16,376 nucleotides of DNA, taken from NCBI GenBank assembly GCA_030765605.1, contig JAVCCG010000025.1, forward strand, positions 1 to 16,376. Reading direction: 5' to 3'. Origin of the DNA: Candidatus Alcyoniella australis. GTDB taxonomy: Bacteria; Lernaellota; Lernaellaia; JAVCCG01; Alcyoniellaceae. Of the stretch, positions 1-7,292 are shown in pieces (position 1 is the first letter of the stretch; every line of letters begins with the position of its first letter). The translations under genes and the position numbers were made by a program. The notes beneath the pieces are model-generated. The model had not been told where the DNA came from and did not search any database. It saw only the letters and a list, made by a program, of their open reading frames with translations.

Positions 1-136
1 CCGAGGTCGGCAACAGGGAGAAGCGCTGCCCAACGGAAGTCGGGGGTTGCACGCCGAAGTAGATCGCGTCGGCCCCGTGCCGCAGCAGCGCTGCGACCTG
101 GCTGATCGATCCTCCGGCGGGCATCAGAATTTCCAT
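1..136 (-). CDS. U32-family peptidase, N-terminal fragment (runs off left edge)
   Basis: The reverse strand from an ATG at 136 gives 45 codons that run open to the window edge. The protein begins MEILMPAGGSISQVAALLRH and continues GADAIYFGV. The pattern E-[IL]-L-x-P-A-G, then about 12 residues, then A-L-x-x-G-A-D-A-[IV]-Y-x-G is the hallmark N-terminus of peptidase family U32 (YegQ / YhbU / RlhA type proteins). Known members act in tRNA or rRNA modification or are annotated as collagenase-like proteases, and the fragment is too short to choose between them. The sequence directly before this ATG is a poor Shine-Dalgarno (ACGGACC). A much better one lies about 65 bases upstream, in front of a short in-frame ORF (143-193) that ends in TAA two codons before this start. 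The family call is fairly secure from the motif. The exact function is unknown. Confidence 0.75.
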   Translation of the reverse strand, partial: MEILMPAGGSISQVAALLRHGADAIYFGVQPPTSVGQRFSLLPTS

Positions 137-142
137 GGTCCG

Positions 143-193
143 TTATTGTTTCCCAAGTCTGCAATGACTGCTAACTATCCGTACAAAATACAT
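143..193 (-). other. Possible 16-aa leader ORF upstream of the U32 gene
   Basis: On the reverse strand an AAGGAGG lies six bases before an ATG at 193. The ATG opens a 16-codon frame (MYFVRIVSSHCRLGKQ) ending in TAA at 145-143. It is in the same frame as the U32 start at 136, separated from it by TAA plus two codons. This Shine-Dalgarno is stronger than the one belonging to the U32 start itself, so ribosomes could load here and reinitiate at the U32 ATG. Alternatives are that it is a fortuitous match, or that the TAA is a recent nonsense change in a formerly longer N-terminus. No attenuator hairpin is obvious. Confidence 0.3.
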
Positions 194-283
194 TATTTGC
201 CTCCTTGGTCGAGATCGTCGCAGGGTAGCACCCGCTGCTTAGGGCCGTCAAGGAAGCACGATCGGACTCTCGGCGCGATGAGA

Positions 284-1855
284 TCAGTAGTACTCGAACG
301 AGTCCTCGGTGGGGCCTACCGGCTCGAAGGTCATCCGCCGTTCGCGGGCCAGCTCGATGTAGGAGCCCTTGGCCAGGCGGAACTCGCCGTGGGGGCTGAC
401 GCGGATCGCGGATCGGCCGCCGATGGGGCAGACTTGTTCGCACAGGCCGCAACCGTTGCAGCGCTGCTCCACCACGTAGGGTCGGCGCACGCCCAGCTCG
501 TCGGCGCGAAACACGATGGCGTCGTAGGGGCAGGCCTCGTCGCAGATCAGGCAGGCGCGGTCCTCTTCCCAGACGATGCAGCGGCCGCGGTCAATGGCCG
601 CGGTGCCGATCTTGGCGTGGCGCTTTTGCTCCATCGACAGCGGCCGGATCGCACCGGTGGGGCAGACCTGGCCGCAGAGGTTGCAGCTCTGGTCGCAGCC
701 TCCCAGGCGCATCAGATGTTTGGGCGCGAACATCCCCTCCAGGCCGTCGGCCAGGCCCGAGGGTTGCAAGGTGTTGGTCACGCAGGCCTTGATGCACTGT
801 CCGCAGCGGATGCAGGTGCGCAGGAACTCGCGCTCGGGCAATGCGCCGGGCGGCCGTACGGCCGTGCGCATGCGTTCGAGGCCCATCGGGTCCAGGGCGG
901 TGAGAAATCCCGCCGCCATGCCGCAGCCGGTCCCGGCGATCAGCGAGCGCCGCGGCACGCCGCGATCCTCGGAGGGCTGGGGCGAGGCCGGAGCAGCGGC
1001 GCTTTTTACGCCGAACGACACCGCGTCGGTTCCGCGTTTGGCGCAGACGTCGCGGCAGGTCTGGCAGGCGATGCACTCGGCCTGGCGCGTGGTGCGGCGA
1101 TCCTTGCCGATTGCCATGGTCGGACAGCGCCGCGCGCAGTCGCCCTCTTGGTCGCACTTGTCGCTCACCCGGCGGCGGATCAGCGAAAAGCGCGAGAACA
1201 GCCCCATCAGCGCGCCGGCCGGGCACAGCACGCGGCACCACAGCCGCGGCATGATCAGTCCGCCGGCCACGATTCCGATGAATACCAAGAACCACAGCGC
1301 GGCCCCGGCGCCGAAGCGCGGCACGTCGATGCTGGTGCGCGCCAGCCAGTAGGGGCCGGTTTTTTCGAACACCGGCCGCAGCAGATCAAGCCCCACGTTG
1401 CTCGCGCCGGCGACCATCGGCGCCACCGCATAGGTGAACACGCGCGTGATCAGCGGGATCGGGTCGAGCAGATAGCCCAGGTTGACCCCCAGGGCCGCGG
1501 CCCCGAGCAGGAAGGCCAGGATCACGTATTTGACCCACAGCCAGCGCTGGTCGACCTTGACCGGACGCGGCTTGGCCCCGCGGATCAGTCGGTCGCTCAG
1601 ATCGAGCAACGTACCCAGCGGGCAGATCCAGCCGCAGAAGATACGGCCGAAAATCGCGGTGAGCAGCAGCATCAGCAGGGCCAGGCCCAGGCCGGAGACC
1701 GCGGCGCGCGCAACCAGGGCAGCGCTTAGCGGGCCCAGCGGGTCGAGCTTGAGAAATGCGTCCACCGGGAAGTACTCGGTGAACGGATAGTGCGTGAGGT
1801 AAATCGCGTAGACGAACAGCGCCAGGCAGATCGCCTGGATCGCCCGGCGTGTCAA
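284..1855 (-). CDS. NapH/NapG-like fusion: membrane polyferredoxin with multiple 4Fe-4S sites
   Basis: Predicted 523-residue iron-sulfur electron carrier. The N-terminal half looks like NapH/NosR-type quinol-side proteins, with a TM segment near residues 6-22, another near 47-70 that runs into CGWICPLGT (Cys74, Cys78), and further TM segments near 105-150 and 185-202 followed by CRVLCPAGAL (Cys207, Cys211). Two ferredoxin clusters follow (about 234-245 and 261-271). A PRRSLIAG twin-arginine-like motif and a hydrophobic stretch then come at about 301-321, and the C-terminal half resembles NapG with four more Cys clusters (about 348-358, 386-400, 428-436, 461-472). The likely start is TTG at 1855, because its bases overlap the TGA of the upstream DUF362 gene (TTGA) and GGAG lies nine bases before it. 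The open frame extends further upstream, but only as a shadow of DUF362. The likely role is moving electrons between the quinone pool and periplasmic or cytoplasmic partners. The actual partner is unknown, since no NapA-type reductase is nearby. Confidence 0.85.
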   Translation of the reverse strand: MTRRAIQAICLALFVYAIYLTHYPFTEYFPVDAFLKLDPLGPLSAALVARAAVSGLGLALLMLLLTAIFGRIFCGWICPLGTLLDLSDRLIRGAKPRPVKVDQRWLWVKYVILAFLLGAAALGVNLGYLLDPIPLITRVFTYAVAPMVAGASNVGLDLLRPVFEKTGPYWLARTSIDVPRFGAGAALWFLVFIGIVAGGLIMPRLWCRVLCPAGALMGLFSRFSLIRRRVSDKCDQEGDCARRCPTMAIGKDRRTTRQAECIACQTCRDVCAKRGTDAVSFGVKSAAAPASPQPSEDRGVPRRSLIAGTGCGMAAGFLTALDPMGLERMRTAVRPPGALPEREFLRTCIRCGQCIKACVTNTLQPSGLADGLEGMFAPKHLMRLGGCDQSCNLCGQVCPTGAIRPLSMEQKRHAKIGTAAIDRGRCIVWEEDRACLICDEACPYDAIVFRADELGVRRPYVVEQRCNGCGLCEQVCPIGGRSAIRVSPHGEFRLAKGSYIELARERRMTFEPVGPTEDSFEYY

Positions 1856-2757
1856 ACTTCCGCGCTCCGTACCTGCCAGCGGTCGCTGTTGATCTCGCCC
1901 AGCCCAAGCTGCGCGGCGCGGACGATGTGCTTGATCTGCGACGGCTCGAGCCGCTTGCCGTACCACGGGGCCAGCGTGACTCCCAGCGAGTCGACGGCCA
2001 CCGGGTCGCTGCCGGCGATGATCGTTCTGGCCTTGACCAGCGTGCCCGGGCCGCCGGGCCCCTTGTCGGTCAGGCAGCGGCTGGCGTCGAGCACGATCAG
2101 GCCGGGTCGAACCAGGCTCGAGAGGTCGGCGATCGCCTGGTGCAGGTTGTGCACCGCATGGAACACGCGACGGTTGTAAATCGCGCCCATCAAATTCTTC
2201 AGGCTCATGCTGACCGTGGTCGAGCCGTGGCTCTTGGCAGTGGGCACGTTGATCAGCAGGTCGGATTCGACGATGTCCTTGAACACGGCGGTCTTACGTA
2301 GCGTTTGGCCGCCGGGCACCTGCTGGTCGACGAAAAAGCGCTTATCGTCCATGGTCAGTACCGTGGTGTCGGGCAGATCGGCGCAGGCTTCCCGGATCTG
2401 GTTCTGTTCCAGGCAGGCCCGGGTCTGGTGCACCGGGTTGTCGATCACCAGCACCCGCTTGGCTCCGGCCTCGAGGGCCATTTGGGCCAGGACGCGCACC
2501 ACCTGCGGGTTGGTTGTCGCTCCCACTGCCGGACCCACGGCAAATCCCATATTGGGTTTAATTACTACCTTGCTGCCGCGGCCGCAGAACTTGGACATTC
2601 CGCCGACCAACTCCACGGCTTTGCGCGTGGCAGCCTCCGGATTCCCCTTGACCTTGGCCAACAGCGGGCCCGCGGCCAGTGCCGCGTTCGGCGAGAGACC
2701 CAGCGCGGCCGTGGCGGCCAACGCTCCGGCAAGTGCTTCTCGTCGTGTGAGGGTCAA
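1852..2757 (-). CDS. DUF362-domain protein with Tat signal peptide
   Basis: Predicted 301 residues. The N-terminus MTLTRREALAGALAATAALG is a twin-arginine signal (R5-R6 followed by a hydrophobic run to about residue 28), so the protein is probably exported folded, perhaps with a bound cofactor. The body matches DUF362 as I know it: an early VVIKPNMGF segment, then GATTNPQVV, VIDNPVHQTRACLEQ, LLINVPTAKSHGSTTVSMSLKNLMG, and a C-terminal IIAGSDPVAVDS segment. DUF362 has no settled biochemical function and is commonly found beside or fused to ferredoxin domains. The start is TTG at 2757, preceded by AGGGAG at about six bases; no better ATG sets the signal peptide properly. The gene is coupled to the downstream polyferredoxin by a 4-base TTGA overlap, implying that the two products are made together and probably form one redox unit. 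Confidence 0.85.
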   Translation of the reverse strand: MTLTRREALAGALAATAALGLSPNAALAAGPLLAKVKGNPEAATRKAVELVGGMSKFCGRGSKVVIKPNMGFAVGPAVGATTNPQVVRVLAQMALEAGAKRVLVIDNPVHQTRACLEQNQIREACADLPDTTVLTMDDKRFFVDQQVPGGQTLRKTAVFKDIVESDLLINVPTAKSHGSTTVSMSLKNLMGAIYNRRVFHAVHNLHQAIADLSSLVRPGLIVLDASRCLTDKGPGGPGTLVKARTIIAGSDPVAVDSLGVTLAPWYGKRLEPSQIKHIVRAAQLGLGEINSDRWQVRSAEV

Positions 2758-2860
2758 TCGGTCTCCCTGTTTGCGTTTGAGGCGTGATGCTTTTGCGTCA
2801 GGCTATCCCCGGGCCGCCGCTCAATACTGTATCGAGTCTGACAACCGAGTTTGCTCAACG

Positions 2861-3226
2861 TCACTCGGCAAGGAAATAGGTGCTGATCGAGTCCAGGTTA
2901 GCCGGCTTGCGGAACACATGGAATCCCAGGTCGCGGGCCTGGGCCGCCACGTCCGAGGAGGCGTAACCGGTGAGCAGTGCGACCTTCTTGACTCGGTCGC
3001 GCAGTCCGGTGACCAGGCTCAGCCCGTCCACGTCGCCCAGGAAGTAGTCGACCAGGATATAGCTGATGCTCTGTTGGGCCACGATTTCGAACACGGTCTT
3101 CTCGCAGTCGGCGACCAGAACTTCGAACCCCCGGCGGCGGAAAAACATTTGCGCCGTTTCCAGGAACTCGACCTCGTCGTCGATCACCAGTAGTACCGGT
3201 CGGGACTCTTTCTCAGGGATCACCAA
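2861..3226 (-). CDS. Stand-alone response-regulator receiver (REC) domain protein
   Basis: Predicted 121 residues, the size of a bare CheY-like receiver domain with no output domain. All key positions are visible: the acidic pair D16-D17 (VIDDE), phosphoacceptor D60 (ILVDYFLGDVDG), the switch residue T86 (LLTGYA) and the conserved K107 in FRKPA. It is therefore probably phosphorylated by a sensor kinase encoded elsewhere and acts by protein-protein contact. Start: TTG at 3226 with AAGGAG six bases upstream. A GTG at 3223, nine bases from the same AAGGAG, is an equally possible start. It lies 103 bases upstream of the DUF362 start on the same strand, so co-transcription is possible but not shown. 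No histidine kinase is in the window. Confidence 0.85.
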   Translation of the reverse strand: MVIPEKESRPVLLVIDDEVEFLETAQMFFRRRGFEVLVADCEKTVFEIVAQQSISYILVDYFLGDVDGLSLVTGLRDRVKKVALLTGYASSDVAAQARDLGFHVFRKPANLDSISTYFLAE

Positions 3227-3269
3227 GGCACACTCCTTGAATTAGATAGTAGCAGCGAACAGCAACCGA

Positions 3270-3299
3270 TAAAAGCTAAAACAAATCGCAGGCGTGCGA
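3270..3299 (-). terminator. Candidate intrinsic terminator after the YjbQ-family gene
   Basis: Read on the reverse strand, TCGCA-CGCC-TGCGA (3299-3286) is a 5-bp stem with a four-base loop. It is followed at once by TTTGTTTTAGCTTTT. It starts 15 bases past the YjbQ-family stop codon, the expected place. The stem is short, so strength is uncertain. A second small inverted repeat (GCGACG / CGTCGC) sits between the stop codon and this hairpin. Confidence 0.45.
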
Positions 3300-3313
3300 C
3301 GTAACGAGCGTCG

Positions 3314-3727
3314 CTATGCGTCCTGGATCAGTCTGACCCAGACCCGGCGCGTGCGCGGCCCGTCGAACTCGCAGAAGTAGATCCCCTGCCAGGTGCCCAG
3401 ACACAGTCGGCCGTGTTCGACGATCAAGGTCTGGGAACAGCCGACCAGGCTCGACTTGGCGTGGCCCGGCGAGTTGCCCTCGGCGTGGCGGAACTCGGGC
3501 AGTTGCGGCAGCAGCCTGTCGAGCACCAGCAGCAGGTCGTGCTGCACGTCCGGATCGGCGTTCTCGTTGATCGTGATCCCGGCCGTGGTGTGCGGCGTGA
3601 AGACCACGGCCAGTCCGTCGCGGAATCCGCTTTGCGCCACGATCCGTTCAACTTGGGCCGTGATGTCGATCAGCTGCTGCCGGTCGTTGGTATTGACCTC
3701 GAAGTGCTGTTTTTGCGCCATGGGCAT
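3314..3727 (-). CDS. YjbQ / UPF0047 family protein (secondary thiamine-phosphate synthase type)
   Basis: Predicted 137 residues, within the usual 130-145 of this small cytosolic family. Diagnostic segments are all present: DITAQVERIV near the start, then VVFTPHTTAGITINENADPDV, the GNSPGHAKSSLVGCSQTL segment, and GTWQGIYFCEFDGPR near the C-terminus. The conserved His of HTTAG and the His of GHAKSS are the likely active-site or metal-site residues. Family members restored thiamine-phosphate synthesis in an E. coli mutant, but the natural substrate is unsettled. Start: ATG at 3727 (MPMAQKQH). ATG at 3721 is equally possible, because neither has a clear Shine-Dalgarno. The open frame continues upstream to 3868, but that extension looks non-coding. 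The gene is divergent from the exported-protein gene at 3853. Confidence 0.85.
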   Translation of the reverse strand: MPMAQKQHFEVNTNDRQQLIDITAQVERIVAQSGFRDGLAVVFTPHTTAGITINENADPDVQHDLLLVLDRLLPQLPEFRHAEGNSPGHAKSSLVGCSQTLIVEHGRLCLGTWQGIYFCEFDGPRTRRVWVRLIQDA

Positions 3728-3852
3728 CAGGTTAATCCGGCGTCCGCCATCGGGCAAGTCCGGGCTGTGGATCGATGTTGATTGCCGTTGGACTTGAGGG
3801 CCCGCGACCGCTAACATTTCGAATCCCAACAGGCAATCAGCGCGGAGGGCCG

Positions 3853-5295
3853 ATGCGCCACGCAACAAAGAACAGCCGCGACCACGCCAGGACCATCGGT
3901 CTGGGACCGATCAAGCTGCGGCTGCCGCAAACCCGACTGAGCCTGATGCTGGTCTGCGCCGCGGCCATTGTGCTGGGCAGCCCGGCGTTGATGCTCGGCC
4001 GCGAGCTGCGGCTCAAGACCCTAGACCGCGACGTCGACCCGGTGGTGCTGCGCGCCGACCGGCTGCCGGGGCTGATCGGTTCGAACATCGAGAGTCTGGG
4101 GCTGCTCGCTGTTCACGACGGACGGCTCGAGCCGATTCCGTTCCAGGTCGACCAACGCGACGAGCAGGGACGCTACGCCTATTACCAGGGCGTCGAGCCC
4201 AACCCGGACCAGGACCCGGCGCTGGACGCCAACGACGAGTTGGTCTTCGGCTGCTGGGATGCCGGCGACCGGCTCGATGCGTCGCCCTATCTGCCCGGCG
4301 CGGACGCGGCGCTCGAGATCGAGCTGAGCGATCCGGCGGATAACAGCAGCGGCTGGGCCTATTTGGTGCGGTACATCGGCGACGCGCCGCGTTCGGAAAT
4401 CGACTACGTGCGCTACGATCCGCTGACCGACGAGATCGACGCCGAGCGCTACGAGTTGGGCTTCTCGCCCTCCGCGCCGATTTCGATCGGCAGGCAGCTG
4501 GTCAAGGTCGAGGCCGGCGGCTCGGGCCGCAGCATCGCCGACCGGATGAAGATCCGCTTCAGCGGCAAGGTGCTGGGCCTGTTTCCGCTGTCGATCGACG
4601 AGGACGGCTTCACCACCATCGTCACCGGTTACATCGACGGGCCGGTGCGCCTGCTGCGCCGCACCGCCAACTGGCAGTACCTGTTCAGCCTGATCCCCAC
4701 GCCGCGCACCTACCTCGACACCGAGTTCTACGGCCGCTCCATCGGCTACTCGCTGGTGTTCCACGTGCCATTCGACGTGGGCAGCCTGCTCAGCGAGCCG
4801 GTGGTGCGGGTCAGCACCGACTCCAACTGCGAGCGGCCGGGGCGGCGCTGGTACAACTCGAACAACCGCCAGGGGGTGGACGTCGACGGCGTGATGTCGC
4901 CCGCCGAGCTTACGCTGGACCGCGGCGAATTCGAGTGGACCGTGGTCGCGGGCACGCTGCCCGGCGAGCGCGGCGGCTGGCTGAGCCGCAACATCTACGA
5001 CCGCGAGGATTTCCCGATCAACTTCGAGCTTTACTACCGCGACGACATGGCCGTCCCCGACCCGCCCGAGGAGCAACCGGGAAGCTGCGCCAACACCGGC
5101 TACACCGTGCGCGGCCTGGAAAACATCGAGCGCGGCGACTACTCCTTGGGCGTGGTGATGTTTCCGCTGAGCGACTATCGGATCGGCGATGAGACGCCCT
5201 ATCTGTTGGTCGACGATCAGCCGTTGGTCGCCACGGTGCGCCCGCTGTCCATCGCCGCGGCCCAGCGCGGTCTCCAAGGCGAGGATCGGAATTGA
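3853..5295 (+). CDS. Exported protein of unknown function, coupled to selB
   Basis: I do not recognise the family. Predicted 480 residues. A basic N-terminus (about 1-28) is followed by a hydrophobic segment, SLMLVCAAAIVLGSPALMLG, at about 30-49, so it is either a long signal peptide or a membrane anchor with the bulk outside the cytoplasm. The remainder is soluble, acidic and beta-rich in appearance. It has motifs such as PFQVDQRDE, LDANDELVFGCWDAGDRL and WAYLVRYIGD, then an aromatic-rich half (LRRTANWQYLFSLIPTPRTY) and a PEEQPGSCANTGYTVRG stretch. Few cysteines are present (mature region: C in FGCWD, NCERP, GSCAN). The start ATG has GGAGG a few bases upstream (3844-3848). An upstream in-frame extension to 3775 lacks such a site. 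The stop codon overlaps the TTG start of selB (TTGA), so the two are translationally coupled even though no functional link is obvious. Confidence 0.75.
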   Translation: MRHATKNSRDHARTIGLGPIKLRLPQTRLSLMLVCAAAIVLGSPALMLGRELRLKTLDRDVDPVVLRADRLPGLIGSNIESLGLLAVHDGRLEPIPFQVDQRDEQGRYAYYQGVEPNPDQDPALDANDELVFGCWDAGDRLDASPYLPGADAALEIELSDPADNSSGWAYLVRYIGDAPRSEIDYVRYDPLTDEIDAERYELGFSPSAPISIGRQLVKVEAGGSGRSIADRMKIRFSGKVLGLFPLSIDEDGFTTIVTGYIDGPVRLLRRTANWQYLFSLIPTPRTYLDTEFYGRSIGYSLVFHVPFDVGSLLSEPVVRVSTDSNCERPGRRWYNSNNRQGVDVDGVMSPAELTLDRGEFEWTVVAGTLPGERGGWLSRNIYDREDFPINFELYYRDDMAVPDPPEEQPGSCANTGYTVRGLENIERGDYSLGVVMFPLSDYRIGDETPYLLVDDQPLVATVRPLSIAAAQRGLQGEDRN

Positions 5296-7214
5296 ACGTC
5301 CCGGAAAAACGCCTAGTGCTGGGCACCGCCGGTCACGTGGATCACGGCAAGACGAGCATGGTCCTGCGGCTGAGCGGGATCGACACCGATCGGCTCAAAG
5401 AGGAGAAGACCCGCGGGATCACCATCGAGCTCGGGTTCGCCTTCATCGACCTGCCCTCGGGAATCAGGCTCGGGATCGTGGACGTGCCGGGCCACGAGCG
5501 TTTCGTGCGCGCCATGGTCGCCGGTGCGGGCGGGATCGACCTGTTGGCCCTGATCGTGGCCGCGGACGAGGGGGTGATGCCCCAGACCCGCGAGCACTTC
5601 GAGATCTGCCGCCTGCTCGGCGTGCGCCACGGGCTGATCGTGCTGACCAAGATCGACCTGGTCGAGGATCCGGAGCTGCTCGAGATGGCGCGACAGGACG
5701 TGGCCGAACTGGTGGCCGATACTTTTCTGGCCGACGCGCCGCTGGTCGAGTTCTCGGCGACCACCGGCCAGGGCCGCGACGAGCTGATCGCCGTGCTCGA
5801 CGCTCTGGCGCAGCAGGTCGAGCAACGCCCCACCGACGGACTGTTCCGCATGCCCATCGACCGCGTGTTCACCCTGCGCGGCCTGGGAACCGTGGTTACC
5901 GGCACATCGATCGAGGGCGAGATCCAAGTCGGCGCCGAGGTCGAGGTGCTGCCCTCGCGTAAACGCGCCAAAGTGCGCTCGATTCAGGTCCACGGCGAGT
6001 CGGCCGACGCGGCGCGGGCGGGCCAGCGCACAGCGATCAACCTGCAGGGGGTCGACCGCGACGAGATCGAGCGCGGCGAGGTGCTCGTGCCGCGCAAGGT
6101 GTTCACCCCGACCCACATGTTCGACGCGCGGGTCAGCCTGCTGTCCGAGGCCGCGGCGCTCAAACCGCGCACCCGGGTGCGCGTGCACGCGGGCACGGCC
6201 GAGATTTTAGGGCGGATCGTCAACCTCGAGTCCGAGCGGATCGAGCCCGGCTCAACGGTGCTGGCCCAGATCCGCCTCGAGCAGCCGCTGGTTTTAATGC
6301 CCGAGGACCGCTTCGTGCTGCGCTCCTATTCGCCGGTGCGCACCATCGGCGGCGGCATGGTGCTCCACGCCCGGCCGGGTAAGCACAAGCCCGGACGCCA
6401 GGGGTTGCTGGCCGACCTGCGCAAGCTCGCCGACGGCACGCTGCTCGAGCAGGTGGCGATCCACGTCGAGGGCGCGGGATTCCGCGGCCTGGCGCAGCGC
6501 GAATTACCGACCCTGGTGCGGGCCTCGCGCCGTGAGATCAACCGCGCGTTCGACAAGCTGTTGGCCCAAGGCACGATCGTCAAGGTCGAGCGCGAGGAGT
6601 CGCGGGCGATCCACTCGCGCTTTTTGCAGATGGTCACATCGAGCATCGCCGCGCTGCTCGAACGCTATCATGCGGACCGACCCAACGATCCGGGCATGCC
6701 CCTGGGCGAGCTGCGCAGCCGAATCGAATATCCGCTGCCCGGCAGGCTGTTCAACCGCGCGCTCGAGGCGCTGGCCGCGAGCTCGGAGGTCGTGGTCGAG
6801 CAGGACATCGCGCGTCGCGCCGACCACAAAGTGGTGCTGGCCGGCAAGCTTCAACAGACGGTCGAGGAAGTGGCCGACATCTTTGCCCGGGCCGGGCTGA
6901 CCCCGCCGACCCAGAACGAGGTCCTCGAGCAATTCGACGACCGCGAGTACGCCCTGGAGGCGCTCAAGCAGCTCAGCGCCCAAGGGAAGATCGTGCGCGT
7001 GGCGCAGTTTCTCTACTTCGACGCCGCGGCCCTCGAAAAGTTGGCCGGGCAGCTCAAGGCCTATCTTGAACAGCACGGCGAAATCAACGCCCAGGGCTAC
7101 AAGGAACTCACCGGCGCCAGCCGCAAGTTCACCATTCCGCTGGCCGAGTACTTCGACCGCATCAAGCTCACCGTGCGCCGCGGAGATGTGCGCCTGCCGC
7201 GACGCTCGGGATGA
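5292..7214 (+). CDS. selB: Selenocysteine-specific translation elongation factor SelB
   Basis: SelB is a cytoplasmic GTPase that carries Sec-tRNA to ribosomes paused at UGA codons next to a SECIS hairpin. Predicted 640 residues, normal for bacterial SelB. GTPase motifs: G1 AGHVDHGKT (13-21), switch region GITIELGF (42-49), G3 DVPGHERF (64-71), G4 TKID (119-122), and a SATTG segment near 155 for G5. EF-Tu-like beta-barrel domains follow ([37 protein letters not shown]). The C-terminal third is the winged-helix array that binds SECIS RNA, ending in [17 protein letters not shown]. The [12 protein letters not shown] switch and C-terminal region distinguish it from EF-Tu. The start is TTG at 5292 with GAGGA upstream, overlapping the previous stop codon. 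No selA, selC, selD or obvious selenoprotein gene is in the window. Confidence 0.95.
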   Translation: MNVPEKRLVLGTAGHVDHGKTSMVLRLSGIDTDRLKEEKTRGITIELGFAFIDLPSGIRLGIVDVPGHERFVRAMVAGAGGIDLLALIVAADEGVMPQTREHFEICRLLGVRHGLIVLTKIDLVEDPELLEMARQDVAELVADTFLADAPLVEFSATTGQGRDELIAVLDALAQQVEQRPTDGLFRMPIDRVFTLRGLGTVVTGTSIEGEIQVGAEVEVLPSRKRAKVRSIQVHGESADAARAGQRTAINLQGVDRDEIERGEVLVPRKVFTPTHMFDARVSLLSEAAALKPRTRVRVHAGTAEILGRIVNLESERIEPGSTVLAQIRLEQPLVLMPEDRFVLRSYSPVRTIGGGMVLHARPGKHKPGRQGLLADLRKLADGTLLEQVAIHVEGAGFRGLAQRELPTLVRASRREINRAFDKLLAQGTIVKVEREESRAIHSRFLQMVTSSIAALLERYHADRPNDPGMPLGELRSRIEYPLPGRLFNRALEALAASSEVVVEQDIARRADHKVVLAGKLQQTVEEVADIFARAGLTPPTQNEVLEQFDDREYALEALKQLSAQGKIVRVAQFLYFDAAALEKLAGQLKAYLEQHGEINAQGYKELTGASRKFTIPLAEYFDRIKLTVRRGDVRLPRRSG

Positions 7215-7292
7215 AGAAAAACTTCGCTTGACCCTCACCGGCTCACTATGAAAGCATGGGGTATTCCTCAATAACCAAGGGAGAAAAACGCA

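Noticed and set aside
284-286. TGA at the end of the polyferredoxin gene as a selenocysteine codon (selB is nearby)
   Set aside because: The frame closes again after about a dozen codons with no domain-like continuation, and no SECIS-like hairpin was apparent.
47-1729. 560-codon open frame on the plus strand
   Set aside because: It is antisense to the polyferredoxin gene, whose Cys motifs are unmistakable. Long antisense frames are common at this GC content.
1856-1966. N-terminal extension of the polyferredoxin reading frame upstream of 1855
   Set aside because: It lies inside the DUF362 gene, has Arg/Ala-rich shadow composition, and a well-placed Shine-Dalgarno and TTG sit at the overlap.
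4021-5277. 418-codon open frame on the minus strand
   Set aside because: It is antisense to the exported-protein gene; His/Arg/Ala/Val-rich composition and no domain motifs.
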